Notes under the pieces: generated by a model
What the model was told of the DNA's origin: nothing
The model's input: the letters and a program-made list of their open reading frames with translations, nothing else
Database searches by the model: none
Part shown: one piece after another, positions 18,395-27,863 of the stretch
How positions within the stretch are numbered: position 1 is the stretch's first letter
Layout of the letters: each line of letters begins with the position of its first letter
Assembly (NCBI RefSeq): GCF_016858125.1
Contig: NZ_CP064781.1
Location: 1,621,501-1,685,500 of the forward strand
Source: Azospira restricta
GTDB taxonomy: Bacteria; Pseudomonadota; Gammaproteobacteria; Burkholderiales; Rhodocyclaceae
Direction of reading: 5' to 3'
DNA length: 64,000 nt
Program-made: the position numbers and the translations under genes

Positions 18395-18431
18395 ACGGCG
18401 GTGGTATGCTTCCCGCCGTGGAGGAGGGGGA

Positions 18432-19193
18432 ATGCCGCTAACTATAGACGCCTGCGTCGCCCAACACATCGGCGACCGCAAGGAACAACAGGACCGGGCC
18501 GGAATCTTTCCGCACCCGAAGAAGAAGGGCGTGGCGCTGGCCGTCGTCGCCGATGGCATGGGCGGGCACGCCGGCGGCGCGGTGGCCGCTGAGCAGGTGC
18601 TGTACACCGCGCGCAGCAACCTCGAACACTACGCGGTCGACGAGGAGTCGCCGCGCGCGATGCTGGAGGCGAGCTTCCTCGAGGCGCATACGCTGATCAA
18701 GACGATGCGCATGGTGAACGAGAAGGACCCGCACAGCACGGCGGTGATGCTGCTGCTGCAGCCGGGCAGGGTGAGCTGGGCGCACTGCGGCGACAGCCGC
18801 CTCTACCGCTTCCGCGGCGACCAGCCGGTCTTCCGCAGCACCGACCATTCCTACGTCGAGCATCTCGTCGCCCAGGGCAAGATCTCGCCGGAGCAGGCGC
18901 TGGGACATCCCAACCGCAACGTCCTGCTCACCTCGCTCGGCGGCAGCGAAGCGCCCAAGGTCGATTTCGGCGAAGCCAACGGCCTGCAGGGCGGCGACAG
19001 CTTCCTGCTGTGCTCGGACGGTCTCTGGGCCTACTTCAGCGATGCCGAGCTGGCCGGCGTCGTCGCCGCGCATACCGCGCGCGAGGCGGCCGGGCTGCTG
19101 CTCGAACGGGCGCGCAGCCGCGCCAACGGCGAGGGCGACAACATCTCGGTCGCCATCCTGAAGCTGATCGAGGCGCCGGCGAAGAAAACCTGA
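18432..19193 (+). CDS. PP2C-family protein serine/threonine phosphatase
   Basis: 253 residues. Metal-coordinating PP2C motifs are seen in order: DRKEQQDRAG, VVADGMGGHAGGAVAAE, WAHCGDSRLYRFR, TSLGGS and LLCSDGLWAYFSDAEL, ending with GEGDNISVAIL. It dephosphorylates phospho-Ser/Thr proteins and normally opposes an STPK-type kinase, which is not in this window. GGAGGGGG precedes the ATG at 18432. The AT-rich island begins right after its stop. Confidence 0.92.
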   Translation: MPLTIDACVAQHIGDRKEQQDRAGIFPHPKKKGVALAVVADGMGGHAGGAVAAEQVLYTARSNLEHYAVDEESPRAMLEASFLEAHTLIKTMRMVNEKDPHSTAVMLLLQPGRVSWAHCGDSRLYRFRGDQPVFRSTDHSYVEHLVAQGKISPEQALGHPNRNVLLTSLGGSEAPKVDFGEANGLQGGDSFLLCSDGLWAYFSDAELAGVVAAHTAREAAGLLLERARSRANGEGDNISVAILKLIEAPAKKT

Positions 19194-20524
19194 GCGCATA
19201 TCTCTTCGGCAATAAGCGAGGCATAGATACTTCTCATCCTCGTTTGGATGTAAGAACGTATGATGAACGCCTATTGCCAGGCTCGGCACGGGGTAATTTA
19301 TGACTGTTTGGGCAGAACCTAAATTCGACAAAGAGGCTATCAACTCTGCTGGCAAGATGCTCGTGCGGTCTGCCCGTGAAAACTGGGCGAACTGGGGGAT
19401 AGACGATTGGGAAGAATATTCGAACGCCATTGATGTTATTAATAATTGGCGCGGTTCGCATGGATATCCACTCAATACGTTCCAGGTGAATCTTCGCAAT
19501 ACCTGTCGACGGTTTGAGCAGGACGCGCTCATCGCGCAGCGAATTAAGCGGCTTTCCTCTATTCGCCACAAGCTTGATCGATTCCCATCAATGAAGTTGT
19601 CCCAGATGCAAGACCTGGGTGGGTGCCGGGCGATCTTGAGTAACGTTACAAATGTCTTCAGGGTTTTCGACTACTACCAAAACGAAAGTTCTGCTAAACA
19701 CATACAAGCGTCTGTTGACGACTACATTAGCGCCCCTAAGTCATCCGGGTATAGGGGAATCCATTTGGTATATCGCTACTTCTCAGATAAGAAGAAAGCG
19801 ATGTACAACGGACTAAAAATTGAAATGCAATTACGGTCCAGGTACCAGCATGCTTGGGCAACCGCCGTTGAGACCGCCGGTATGTTTTCTGGCCAAGCGC
19901 TAAAGTCAAGCTTAGGAAGCGAGGACTGGAAGCGGTTTTTTTCGCTGATCGGCTCGGCAATCGCGCTGCGCGAGCGTGCACCGCTAGTACCTGACACACC
20001 GGCTAGGTCTTCCGAACTATTTTCAGAGCTGCGGCACTATGCTGACAAACTCAAGGTGCAGGACCGTCTTCGCGAATACGGTAAAGCACTTCGCTACCTT
20101 ACGGATGCACAGGATGGTGCTCACTACTATCTGTTACAGCTTGACCCGAAGAATGGCACGCTGCTTGTAACCGGATTTAAACAGAATCAGGTTGAATTAG
20201 CAGAGAAGACATACGCCCAAGCGGAACAGCTTGCGAAGGACAAAGCGGAAACGGATGCAGTTCTGGTGTCTGTTGAATCTGTTACCGCATTGAGTCGTGC
20301 GTATCCCAACTACTTTGCGGATACGCGCCTGTTCTTAGTGCTGCTTGAACAAGCTCTGTCTGGTCGTTCGCGCTCGATTCGGTTGCCCAGCCTAAAGCTA
20401 GAGCAACTACCACTTCCACTAACGGAATAGGTTGCGCTTGTTTGGTTTTAATGACGTTTGGCTTGCAAGAGGCCCTGCAAGTCGTTTAGTCGGAATGTGC
20501 AAAATAGAGTGCTTCTACGACAAG
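19194..20524 (+). other. AT-rich island with a single RelA/SpoT-domain gene
   Basis: Base composition and codon use drop sharply from the GC-rich chromosome to about even A+T between the PP2C stop and the rhlE terminator, then return. The island holds one gene (19300-20430) plus about 100 nt on each side. I see no integrase, transposase, terminal repeats or tRNA target, so the mechanism of gain is unknown. Confidence 0.7.
19300..20430 (+). CDS. Stand-alone RelA/SpoT synthetase-domain protein, probably horizontally acquired
   Basis: 376 residues. Residues about 70-195 form a RelA/SpoT nucleotidyl-transferase domain: D105 in MQDLGGCR, ISAPKSSGYRGIHLVYRY (Y151), E175 in IEMQLRS and H184 in YQHAWA correspond to the metal- and GTP-binding positions of (p)ppGpp synthetases, so it looks catalytically intact. 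There is no HD hydrolase, TGS or ACT domain. The C-terminal 160 residues (YYLLQLDPKNGTLLVTGF onward) are unassigned. Lone synthetases of this kind include alarmone synthetases and toxSAS toxins, some serving in phage defence. No antitoxin gene is adjacent. Codon use is clearly foreign. Confidence 0.85.
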   Translation: MTVWAEPKFDKEAINSAGKMLVRSARENWANWGIDDWEEYSNAIDVINNWRGSHGYPLNTFQVNLRNTCRRFEQDALIAQRIKRLSSIRHKLDRFPSMKLSQMQDLGGCRAILSNVTNVFRVFDYYQNESSAKHIQASVDDYISAPKSSGYRGIHLVYRYFSDKKKAMYNGLKIEMQLRSRYQHAWATAVETAGMFSGQALKSSLGSEDWKRFFSLIGSAIALRERAPLVPDTPARSSELFSELRHYADKLKVQDRLREYGKALRYLTDAQDGAHYYLLQLDPKNGTLLVTGFKQNQVELAEKTYAQAEQLAKDKAETDAVLVSVESVTALSRAYPNYFADTRLFLVLLEQALSGRSRSIRLPSLKLEQLPLPLTE

Positions 20525-20553
20525 AAAACGGCGCCCGCCCCGGGTGCCGTTTT
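20525..20553 (-). terminator. Intrinsic terminator after rhlE (works in both directions)
   Basis: AAAACGGCGCCCG and CGGGTGCCGTTTT form a near-perfect 13-bp stem with a 3-nt loop, with T-runs on either strand. It lies 16 nt past the rhlE stop and also caps the AT-rich island. Confidence 0.8.
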
Positions 20554-20568
20554 GCTTGGCGTTGGAGT

Positions 20569-22023
20569 TCAGGCGCGCTTGCCGAGGCCGCCGAGCAGCG
20601 CGGCGACCGGCCGTTTCGGCTTGTGCGGGTCGGGCTTGGCGTGCGGCTTGTCGTCCTGCGGCACTTCGCCGCGCGGCTCCAGCTCCTTCTCCACGTAGGG
20701 CGCGCTGAAGTCGAAGCCGTCCGGCGCCACGTTGCGCTTCGCATGGCGCGGCGCGCGCGGTTCGCGGGCTTCGCGCGGTTCGCGGCGCGGTGCCGCCACC
20801 GGCGCCACGACCGGCGCACCCGCCTCCGGCCGGCGATGGTGCTTCTTCCTGCCGGTCGGCGGGTACTCGTAGTCGTACTCCGGCGCGAAGCCGGGGATCA
20901 CCACCTGCTCGACCTGCAGCTTGATCAGCTTCTCGATGTCGACCAGGTACTGCACCTCGTCGGCCGAGACCAGCGACACCGCGGTGCCCTTCCTGCCGGC
21001 GCGGCCGGTGCGGCCGATGCGGTGCACGTAGTCCTCGGGCGTGTGCGGCAGCTCGAAGTTGATCACGTGCGGCAGTTCGTCGATGTCGAGGCCGCGCGCG
21101 GCGACGTCGGTGGCGACGAGCACCTTGACCGTGCCGTCCTTGAACGCTTCCAGCGCCTTCAGCCGCTCCGATTGCGACTTGTCGCCGTGGATCGCATCGG
21201 CGGCGATGCCCGACTTCGCCAGCTCGCGCGCGAGCTTGCCGGTCTCCTGCTTGGTGCGCGTGAACACCAGCACCTGGTCGTATTCGTCCGACTTCAGGAG
21301 CTTGGTCAGCAGCGCCCGCTTGGCCTCGGCCGACACCGGGTGCACGCGGTGGGTGATCGTCTCGGAGACGGTGTTGCGCTTCGCCACTTCGACCAGTTCC
21401 GGCGACTTCAGCATCGTGTCGGCGAGCTTCTTGATCTCGTTCGAGAAGGTCGCCGAGAAGAGCAGGCTCTGCCGCGTCTCCTTCGGCAGCAGGTTGATGA
21501 TGCGCGTGACGTCGGGGATGAAGCCCATGTCGAGCATGCGGTCGGCTTCGTCGAGCACCAGCGCCTGCACGCTCTGGAAGTTCAGGCACTTCTGCTCGAC
21601 CAGGTCGAGCAGCCGGCCCGGGGTGGCGACGAGGAACTCGACGCCCTTCCGGATCGCCTCGATCTGCGGCTTGATGTCGACGCCGCCATAGACGCACAGC
21701 GTGCGGAACGCGGTGTATTTGGCGTAGGACTGCAGGTTCTCGTGCACCTGGATCGCCAGTTCGCGCGTCGGCGCCAGGATCAGCGCGCGCACCGGGTGGC
21801 GCGCCGGCGACGGGCTCGGGCTGGCCAGCGGCAGCAGGCGCTGCAAGAGCGGCAGCGTGAACGCGGCGGTCTTGCCGGTACCGGTCTGGGCGCCGCCCAT
21901 GATGTCCTTGCCGGCCATCACCAACGGAATGGCCTTCTGCTGGATCGGCGTCGGCTCGGTGTAACCCTGGTCGGCGATGGCGCGGAGGATTTCGGGCGCA
22001 AGGCCGAGCTCGTCAAAGCGCAT
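20569..22023 (-). CDS. rhlE: DEAD-box RNA helicase, RhlE family
   Basis: 484 residues. All DEAD-box motifs are visible: the Q motif (GYTEPTPIQQKAIP), AQTGTGKT, PTRELA, VLDEADRMLDMGF, LLFSATF, and in the second RecA domain VATDVAARGLDIDELPHVINFE with HRIGRTGRAGRKG. The C-terminal ~100 residues are a basic, disordered RNA-binding extension rich in Arg, Ala and Pro, typical of RhlE. It unwinds RNA duplexes in ribosome assembly and mRNA turnover. ATG at 22023 (MRFDELGL) is preferred over TTG at 22038. Confidence 0.93.
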   Translation of the reverse strand: MRFDELGLAPEILRAIADQGYTEPTPIQQKAIPLVMAGKDIMGGAQTGTGKTAAFTLPLLQRLLPLASPSPSPARHPVRALILAPTRELAIQVHENLQSYAKYTAFRTLCVYGGVDIKPQIEAIRKGVEFLVATPGRLLDLVEQKCLNFQSVQALVLDEADRMLDMGFIPDVTRIINLLPKETRQSLLFSATFSNEIKKLADTMLKSPELVEVAKRNTVSETITHRVHPVSAEAKRALLTKLLKSDEYDQVLVFTRTKQETGKLARELAKSGIAADAIHGDKSQSERLKALEAFKDGTVKVLVATDVAARGLDIDELPHVINFELPHTPEDYVHRIGRTGRAGRKGTAVSLVSADEVQYLVDIEKLIKLQVEQVVIPGFAPEYDYEYPPTGRKKHHRRPEAGAPVVAPVAAPRREPREAREPRAPRHAKRNVAPDGFDFSAPYVEKELEPRGEVPQDDKPHAKPDPHKPKRPVAALLGGLGKRA

Positions 22024-22069
22024 CGGCGGCACCCTCAAACGAATTTGTAATCAATGGCATAGGGCGGCG

Positions 22070-22075
22070 ATTATA
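22070..22075 (-). promoter_or_regulatory. Putative -10 element of rhlE
   Basis: On the minus strand this is a perfect TATAAT, giving a transcript start near 22063 and a leader of about 40 nt. No good -35 is present at standard spacing (TTGAAA is 23 nt away), so it is tentative. Confidence 0.4.
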
Positions 22076-22100
22076 CACCCATCGGGAAAAGCCGCCGGTT

Positions 22101-22832
22101 TCAATCGTCGTCGTGGATGCGGATGCCGCTGCCGCCCGCCCGTTTCGCCGCGTGCATCGCCGCTTCCGCCTTGCGCAAGAGGCTCGGCGTGTCGCGGCCG
22201 TGGTCGGGGTAGAGGGCGAGGCCGAGCGTGGCGGCGAGCACGCAGCTGCGGCCGCCGGTTTCGAGCGGCTCGGCGATCAGCCGCTGCACGTCGCCGGCGA
22301 TGCCGCGGGCGGCGTCGGTGCCATCGATTTCCTCGAGGACCAGCGCGAACGCGTCGTCGTCCAGGCGGCCGACGGTGTCGGTCGCCCGCAGGCGGATGCT
22401 GAGGCGCTGGCCGAGCGCGGCGAGCAGTGCGTCGCCGGCGTCGCGGCCGAGTTCGTCGTTGAACCGGCGGCGGCCGTCGAGCTCGACGACGCAGACGGCG
22501 ACGCGGCTGCCGCGGCGGTCGGCGCGGTAGATCGCCTGCGACAGGCGGTCGCTGACCATCGCCCGGTTCGGCAGCCCGGTCAGCGGGTCGTGCTGGGCCA
22601 TGTGCTCGAGGCGGGAGAGGGCGTCGTCGCGGGCGGCGACAGCTTCCTGCAGGCGGCGGTTCTGCCGCCACAGGGCGACGCCGAGGCCGGCCGCCAGCGC
22701 CGCGAGAAGGCCGCCGAGCAACAGCGGCGGCGAGCCCGCCGCGGTAGCGTCGCCGGCGCGCGCGGCGGCGGTGCCGGCGGCAAGCGTCAGTGCGGTCGGC
22801 CAGTGCGTTGCGAGTGGGCGCAGGGTAGGCAT
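22101..22832 (-). CDS. Membrane-anchored protein with degenerate GGDEF domain
   Basis: 243 residues: a hydrophobic segment at about residues 35-55 (PPLLLGGLLAALAAGLGVAL), a short coiled coil, then a GGDEF domain recognised from HMAQHDPLTGLPNRAMVSDRL. The signature is destroyed: RLDDDAFALVLEE stands where RxGGDEF should be, and FNDELGRDAGDALL replaces the usual NDxxGHxxGD. It is unlikely to make c-di-GMP and may instead bind nucleotide or a partner. The start at 22832 (MPTLRPL) is chosen; upstream in-frame codons run into the divergent promoter region. Confidence 0.82.
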   Translation of the reverse strand: MPTLRPLATHWPTALTLAAGTAAARAGDATAAGSPPLLLGGLLAALAAGLGVALWRQNRRLQEAVAARDDALSRLEHMAQHDPLTGLPNRAMVSDRLSQAIYRADRRGSRVAVCVVELDGRRRFNDELGRDAGDALLAALGQRLSIRLRATDTVGRLDDDAFALVLEEIDGTDAARGIAGDVQRLIAEPLETGGRSCVLAATLGLALYPDHGRDTPSLLRKAEAAMHAAKRAGGSGIRIHDDD

Positions 22833-22932
22833 GCTGCCGGCTCCTCGATGCCGGAATGACGGGAAAATTGTAGCCGAGCCGCGCCGGGAGCGGTCGCCGA
22901 ATTGCGTAGAATGGCCGCGACAGGAGGACAGC

Positions 22933-23970
22933 ATGGACTATATCGATCTCGGCAATTCCGGCCTGCGGGTGTCCCGCATCTGCCTCGGCACGATGACCTT
23001 CGGCGTACAGAACAGCGAGGCCGAGGGCCACGCGCAGCTCGACCGGGCGCTCGCCGCCGGCATCAACTTCGTCGACACCGCCGAGATGTACGCGGTGCCG
23101 CCCTCTCCCGAGAGCTACGGCAAGACCGAGCTGATCGTCGGCAGCTGGCTGAAGCGGCAGCCGCGCGACCGGGTGGTGCTGGCGACCAAGGCGACCGGGC
23201 CGGGACGCGCGCTGTCATGGATCCGCGGCGGGCCGTCCGGCTTCGACGCGGCCAACCTGCGTGCGGCGCTGGAGGGCTCGCTGAAGCGACTGCAGACCGA
23301 CTACGTCGACCTTTACCAGCTGCACTGGCCGGCGCGCAACCAGCCGATGTTCGGCCAGTGGCAGTTCGACCCGGCCAAGGAGCGTGAAGCGACGCCGATC
23401 GGCGAGACGCTGCAGGCGCTCGCGGCGCTGGTCAAGGAAGGCAAGATCCGCCGCGTCGGCGTCTCCAACGAGCACCCCTGGGGCGTCATGCAGCTTGTCC
23501 GCCTGGCCGAGGCGCACGGCCTGCCGCGCATCGTCTCGATCCAGAATGCCTACAACCTGCTCAACCGCGTCTACGACAGCGGCCTCGCCGAGGTCTGCCA
23601 TCGCGAGAACGTCGGCCTGCTCGCCTATTCGCCGCTCGCCTTCGGCTTCCTCAGCGGCAAGTACCTCGACGACCCGCGGGCGAAGGGGCGGGTGAACGAC
23701 TTCGCGGGCTTCGCGCAGCGCTATTCGAAGCCCAACGTGGCGCCGGCGGTCGCCGCCTACGCGGCGCTGGCGCGCGAACACGGCCTGTCGCCGGCGCAGC
23801 TGGCGCTGGCCTGGTGCTATCGCCGCTGGTGCGTGGCGAGCACGATCATCGGCGCGACGACGATGGCGCAGCTGGAGGAGAACCTCGGCGCCTGGGCGCT
23901 CGACCTGTCGCCGGAACTGCTGGCGGCGGTGGATGCGATCCACCTGCGCTACACCAACCCGGCACCGTGA
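22933..23970 (+). CDS. Aldo/keto reductase, Tas-like
   Basis: 345 residues, almost exactly the length of E. coli Tas (346). NADPH-dependent aldo/keto reductase motifs are present: GTMTFGVQNSEAEGHAQLDRAL, the catalytic FVDTAEMYAVPP (Asp and Tyr), DLYQLHWPARN (catalytic His region), and SPLAFGFLSGKYL. The AVPPSPESYGKTE block marks the Tas subgroup. GGAGGA precedes ATG 22933, and a TAGAAT -10-like hexamer is at 22907-22912. Physiological substrate unknown. Confidence 0.9.
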   Translation: MDYIDLGNSGLRVSRICLGTMTFGVQNSEAEGHAQLDRALAAGINFVDTAEMYAVPPSPESYGKTELIVGSWLKRQPRDRVVLATKATGPGRALSWIRGGPSGFDAANLRAALEGSLKRLQTDYVDLYQLHWPARNQPMFGQWQFDPAKEREATPIGETLQALAALVKEGKIRRVGVSNEHPWGVMQLVRLAEAHGLPRIVSIQNAYNLLNRVYDSGLAEVCHRENVGLLAYSPLAFGFLSGKYLDDPRAKGRVNDFAGFAQRYSKPNVAPAVAAYAALAREHGLSPAQLALAWCYRRWCVASTIIGATTMAQLEENLGAWALDLSPELLAAVDAIHLRYTNPAP

Positions 23971-24007
23971 ACGCGGAAGAGGGCGGGCGCCCTCTTCGTT
24001 TCCTCTC

Positions 24008-24376
24008 CTACTTCTCGGCCTTCTTCTCCGCCGGCTTGGCGTTTGCCGCCGGCTCCTCCGCCGCCTTGCGTCGCGTTCCCGGCGGCGCCGGCGGCGGCAG
24101 CTGCGGCTCGACCGACTCGATCTTGTTGGTGCGCATGTAGGTGTCCATCTCCTGCCAGCCGGCGAAGATCGGCGCCTTCGGCAGCCAGTGGTAGATCGCG
24201 TAGCAGTCCTCGATGGCGCGGCCGGAGTGGCGGCAGGCGCCGCCGACCGCCTTGCCTTCGGCCTCGACCCGGGCGGCCTTGGCGTTGAGATCCTCGATCC
24301 CCATCTGCTGCTGGACGATGTCGCAGCCGGCGAAGGTCAGCAGGAACGGCAGGGTGAGGAGCAGGGGGCGCGTCAT
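24008..24376 (-). CDS. Conserved hypothetical lipoprotein
   Basis: 122 residues. The signal peptide ends in a lipobox, FAGC, with C18 as the lipidation site. The mature domain contains two further cysteines (GACRHSGRAIEDCYAIY) that may form a disulfide, followed by a Pro/Ala/Lys-rich tail. It is 7 nt downstream of glutaryl-CoA dehydrogenase on the same strand and is probably cotranscribed. No function recognised. Confidence 0.75.
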   Translation of the reverse strand: MTRPLLLTLPFLLTFAGCDIVQQQMGIEDLNAKAARVEAEGKAVGGACRHSGRAIEDCYAIYHWLPKAPIFAGWQEMDTYMRTNKIESVEPQLPPPAPPGTRRKAAEEPAANAKPAEKKAEK

Positions 24377-24383
24377 GGTCTTC

Positions 24384-25568
24384 TCAGTTGGCGAAGGCGG
24401 CGATGCCCGTCTGGGCGCGGCCGAGGATCAGGGCATGCACGTCGTGCGTGCCCTCGTAGGTGTTCACCACTTCCAGGTTGAGCATGTGGCGGACGACGCC
24501 GAACTCGTCGGAGATGCCGTTGCCGCCGTGCATGTCGCGCGCCAGGCGGGCGATGTCGAGCGCCTTGCCGCAGTTGTTGCGCTTCAGCAGCGAGGTCATC
24601 TCGGGGGCATCCTTGCCTTCGTCCTTCAGCCGGCCCAGGCGCAGCGCGCCCTGCAGGCCGAGCGCGATCTCCGTCTGCATGTCGGCAAGCTTCTTCTGGA
24701 TCAGCTGGTTGGCGGCGAGCGGGCGGCCGAACTGCTTGCGGTCGAGCGTATATTGGCGCGCCGCGTGCCAGCAGAACTCGGCGGCGCCCATGGCGCCCCA
24801 GGCGATGCCGTAGCGCGCCGAGTTGAGGCACATGAACGGGCCCTTCAGGCCCGAATATTTACCCATGGTGCCGGGCAGCAGGTTGTCGTCGGGGACGAAC
24901 ACCTCGTCCATCACGATCTCGCCGGTGATCGACGCGCGCAGTCCCATCTTGCCGTGGATCGCCGGAGTGGACAGCCCCTGCATGCCCTTTTCGAGCAGGA
25001 AGCCGCGGATGTCGCCGGCCTCGTCCTTGGCCCAGACGACCATCACGTCGGCGATCGGCGAATTGGTGATCCACATCTTGCTGCCGGACAGCGACCAGCC
25101 GCCGGCGACCTGCTTCGCCCGCGACGCCATCGAGCCGGGGTCAGAGCCGTGGTCCGGCTCGGTCAGGCCGAAGCATCCGATCTTCTCGCCCTTCGCCATC
25201 GCCGGCAGCCAGCGCTGCTTCTGCGCTTCCGAGCCGAAGGCGGCGATCGGGTACATGGCGAGCGAGGACTGCACGCTCATCATCGAGCGGTAGCCCGAAT
25301 CGACGCGCTCGATCTCGCGTGCGACGAGGCCGTAGACGACGTACGAGGCGCCGGGGCAGCCGTAGCCGGAAATGGTGCTGCCGAGCAGGCCGAGCTCGCC
25401 CATCTCGCGGAAGATCGAAGGGTCGGTCCGCTCGTGGCGGAAGGCCTCCAGCACGCGCGGCGCCAGCTTCGCCTGCGCCCAGGCACGCGCGGCGTCGCGC
25501 ACCATGCGCTCCTCGTCGCTCAGTTGATCTTCCAGCAGCAGCGGGTCTTCCCAGTTGAATCGGCTCAT
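24384..25568 (-). CDS. gcdH: Glutaryl-CoA dehydrogenase
   Basis: 394 residues, an acyl-CoA dehydrogenase. The GCDH subgroup is indicated by [22 protein letters not shown] at the start, [16 protein letters not shown] and [22 protein letters not shown], with the catalytic base Glu in [21 protein letters not shown]. It oxidises and decarboxylates glutaryl-CoA to crotonyl-CoA in lysine/tryptophan and aromatic-compound breakdown, using electron-transfer flavoprotein. ATG at 25568 gives the normal N-terminus. It shares a 138-nt divergent gap with the substrate-binding protein gene. Confidence 0.93.
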   Translation of the reverse strand: MSRFNWEDPLLLEDQLSDEERMVRDAARAWAQAKLAPRVLEAFRHERTDPSIFREMGELGLLGSTISGYGCPGASYVVYGLVAREIERVDSGYRSMMSVQSSLAMYPIAAFGSEAQKQRWLPAMAKGEKIGCFGLTEPDHGSDPGSMASRAKQVAGGWSLSGSKMWITNSPIADVMVVWAKDEAGDIRGFLLEKGMQGLSTPAIHGKMGLRASITGEIVMDEVFVPDDNLLPGTMGKYSGLKGPFMCLNSARYGIAWGAMGAAEFCWHAARQYTLDRKQFGRPLAANQLIQKKLADMQTEIALGLQGALRLGRLKDEGKDAPEMTSLLKRNNCGKALDIARLARDMHGGNGISDEFGVVRHMLNLEVVNTYEGTHDVHALILGRAQTGIAAFAN

Positions 25569-25706
25569 CGTCGGTGCCTGCAGGCGAGAAAGGCGATGCC
25601 GCATTCTAACCGCAATCACGCCGGCATTCGCTGCCGGGGCCTGCTGCCGGGGTGGCCGATGGTGCATAATTGACCGTCCGCGAAAGTTTCCCCGCCGAGG
25701 TTTCCG

Positions 25707-27002
25707 ATGCTGCAACGCCATCTCCCCGCCGCCCTTGCCGGTGCCTGCCTCGTTCTCGCCCAGGCCGCCTCGGCGCAGGCGCTGACCGAGGTCGATTTCT
25801 ACCATCAGCTGGACAGCGGGCGCGCCGCGAAGCTGGCGCAGCTGGTCGAGCAGTTCAACGGCCAGAGCAAGGACTACCGCATCCGCCTGGTGCAGCAGTC
25901 GAGCGACGGCGCGCCGGCGGTACTCAACCTGGCGACGCCGGAGAACGTGCTCGACTTCGCCGCCAACAAGGCCAATTTCCGGCCGCTGCACAAGGTGATG
26001 GCCGAGGCCAGGGAGAAGTTCGACGGCAAGCAGTTCGCGCCCGAGCTGCGCGTGCGCGTCGCCGACGCCAAGGGCAACCTGGTCGCGCTGCCGCTGGCGA
26101 TGTCGACGCCGGTGCTGTACTACAACAAGACCGCGTTCAGGAAGGCCGGCCTCGACCCGAACGTGCCGCCGAAGACCTGGTGGGAAGTGCAGAACGCCGC
26201 CGGCAAGCTGTTCGACGCCGGCCTGCGTTGCCCCTACACCAGTTCCTGGCCGGCCTGGGTGCATATCGACAACACGACGGCGCTGAACGGTGGCGACATC
26301 TCCGGGCCGAAGGGCACGCTGGCCTTCAACGGCCTGGTCCAGGTCAAGCACATCGCGTTGCTGGCGAGCTGGCACAAGAGCTTCTACTTCAAGTATTTCG
26401 GCCGCCGCGACGAAGCCGACCGCCATTTCGCCGCCGGCGAGTGCGGCATGCTGACCTCCAGTTCGTCGGTCGCCGCGACGCTGCGCGAATCGCCGGCGTT
26501 CGAGGTCGGCGTCGCGCCGCTGCCCTACTACGACGACGTCTACGGCGCGCCGCAGCACGCGCTCGCCGATGGCGCCTCGCTGTGGATCGGCGAGGGCAAG
26601 AAGCCGGCCGAGTACAAGGCGGCGGCGAAGTTCGTCGCCTACCTGGTGACGCCGGAGATGCAGGTCGAGGTGACGAAGATGGGCGGCTACCTGCCGATGA
26701 CGCCGGTGGCGCGCGCGATCGCCAACAGCAAGCTGCTCGGCGACGACCTCGCCGGCCTCAAGGTGGCCTACGCCCAGCTGAAGCAGGAAGGGGCGACGCA
26801 TCCGCTGCGCGTGTCGCAGATCGAGCCGGTGCGCATCATCGTCGAGGAGGAGCTGGAGGCGGTCTGGGCCGGCCGGAAGCCGGCCAAGGAAGCGCTCGAC
26901 ACCGCCGTGCTGCGCGGCAACGCGGTGCTGCCGACGGCGCTGAACATGACCAACGGCGGCGGCTGCTGCCTGCCGCCGGAGGCGAAGCCGCGCCGGCGCT
27001 GA
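25707..27002 (+). CDS. UgpB-like sn-glycerol-3-phosphate/glycerophosphodiester ABC transporter substrate-binding protein
   Basis: 431 residues, close to the 438 of E. coli UgpB. A signal peptide ends AQAASAQA; the mature part starts [23 protein letters not shown], and [20 protein letters not shown] plus [18 protein letters not shown] are UgpB-type blocks. It would capture glycerol-3-phosphate or glycerophosphodiesters in the periplasm. The next gene encodes a glycerophosphodiester phosphodiesterase, which supports the substrate. The permease and ATPase genes (ugpAEC) are absent here. The C-terminus is odd: [15 protein letters not shown]. Confidence 0.82.
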   Translation: MLQRHLPAALAGACLVLAQAASAQALTEVDFYHQLDSGRAAKLAQLVEQFNGQSKDYRIRLVQQSSDGAPAVLNLATPENVLDFAANKANFRPLHKVMAEAREKFDGKQFAPELRVRVADAKGNLVALPLAMSTPVLYYNKTAFRKAGLDPNVPPKTWWEVQNAAGKLFDAGLRCPYTSSWPAWVHIDNTTALNGGDISGPKGTLAFNGLVQVKHIALLASWHKSFYFKYFGRRDEADRHFAAGECGMLTSSSSVAATLRESPAFEVGVAPLPYYDDVYGAPQHALADGASLWIGEGKKPAEYKAAAKFVAYLVTPEMQVEVTKMGGYLPMTPVARAIANSKLLGDDLAGLKVAYAQLKQEGATHPLRVSQIEPVRIIVEEELEAVWAGRKPAKEALDTAVLRGNAVLPTALNMTNGGGCCLPPEAKPRRR

Positions 27003-27028
27003 GGCCGGACGGGCGCGTGCCGCAGGCG

Positions 27029-27754
27029 ATGACTCCGGCCGCGCCGCCGCTGCCCCGCGTCTTCGCGCACCGCTGCGGCGGTGCGCTGGCGCCGGAAAAC
27101 ACGCTGGCCGGGCTGCGCGCTGCCGCGGCGCGCGGCTTCACGGCAGTCGAGTTCGACGTGATGCTGTCGGCCGACGGCACGCCGGTGCTGATCCACGACG
27201 AAACGCTGGAGCGCACCACCAACGGCCGCGGCCGCGTCTGCGAGACGCCCGACGCCGTGCTCTTCGCGCTCGACGCCGGCGGCGGCGAGCGCATCCCGAC
27301 GCTGGCCGAGGCGGCCGCGCTGTGCGCCGAGCTCGGCCTCTTCGCCAACATCGAGATCAAGCCGGCGGCCGGGTACGAGCTCGCCACCGGCGAGACGGTG
27401 GCGAGCTTCGTCGCCGATCACTGGCGCGGCGTGCCGCCGCTGCTCTCCTCCTTCTCGCGGCAGGCGCTCGCCGCCGCCCGCCGCGTCGCGCCGCAGCTCC
27501 GCTACGGCCTGCTGTTCGAGGCGGTGCCGAGGAACTGGCGGCGGCAGATGGACGAGGTCGGCGCGACGACGCTGCATTGCGCCGCCGATTGCGTCCGTGA
27601 CACGACGATCGCCGCGGCCGCCGTCGCCGGCGTGCCGGTGCTGTGCTACACGGTGAACGACCCGCAGGCGGCGCAGCGCCTGTTCGCGCGCGGCGTTTCC
27701 GGGCTCTTCACCGACCGCCTCGATCCCCGCGACCCCCTCGCCGCCGTCGCCTGA
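27029..27754 (+). CDS. Glycerophosphodiester phosphodiesterase (UgpQ-like)
   Basis: 241 residues. The GDPD active-site pattern is clear: [18 protein letters not shown] (His, Glu), [28 protein letters not shown] (Glu, Asp, His) and [12 protein letters not shown]. The enzyme splits glycerophosphodiesters to glycerol-3-phosphate and an alcohol, in the cytosol. It lies 26 nt after the UgpB-like gene. ATG at 27029 is preferred; a GTG at 27017 is also in frame. HRCGG in place of the usual HRGG is a small oddity next to the catalytic His. Confidence 0.9.
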   Translation: MTPAAPPLPRVFAHRCGGALAPENTLAGLRAAAARGFTAVEFDVMLSADGTPVLIHDETLERTTNGRGRVCETPDAVLFALDAGGGERIPTLAEAAALCAELGLFANIEIKPAAGYELATGETVASFVADHWRGVPPLLSSFSRQALAAARRVAPQLRYGLLFEAVPRNWRRQMDEVGATTLHCAADCVRDTTIAAAAVAGVPVLCYTVNDPQAAQRLFARGVSGLFTDRLDPRDPLAAVA

Positions 27755-27863
27755 AACAACTGCTTACGAAGTGTTACCGCTGCGCGCTGGGATTCGGCGG
27801 GCGGCGACGATACGCTGGCACCAGCCTGACGACAGGCGAGACCAAACCACCAGGAGATCGACC

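Noticed and set aside
25569-26801. N-terminal extension of the gcdH frame, antisense to the UgpB-like gene
   Set aside because: The extension contains no conserved sequence and the ATG at 25568 gives a full-length dehydrogenase.
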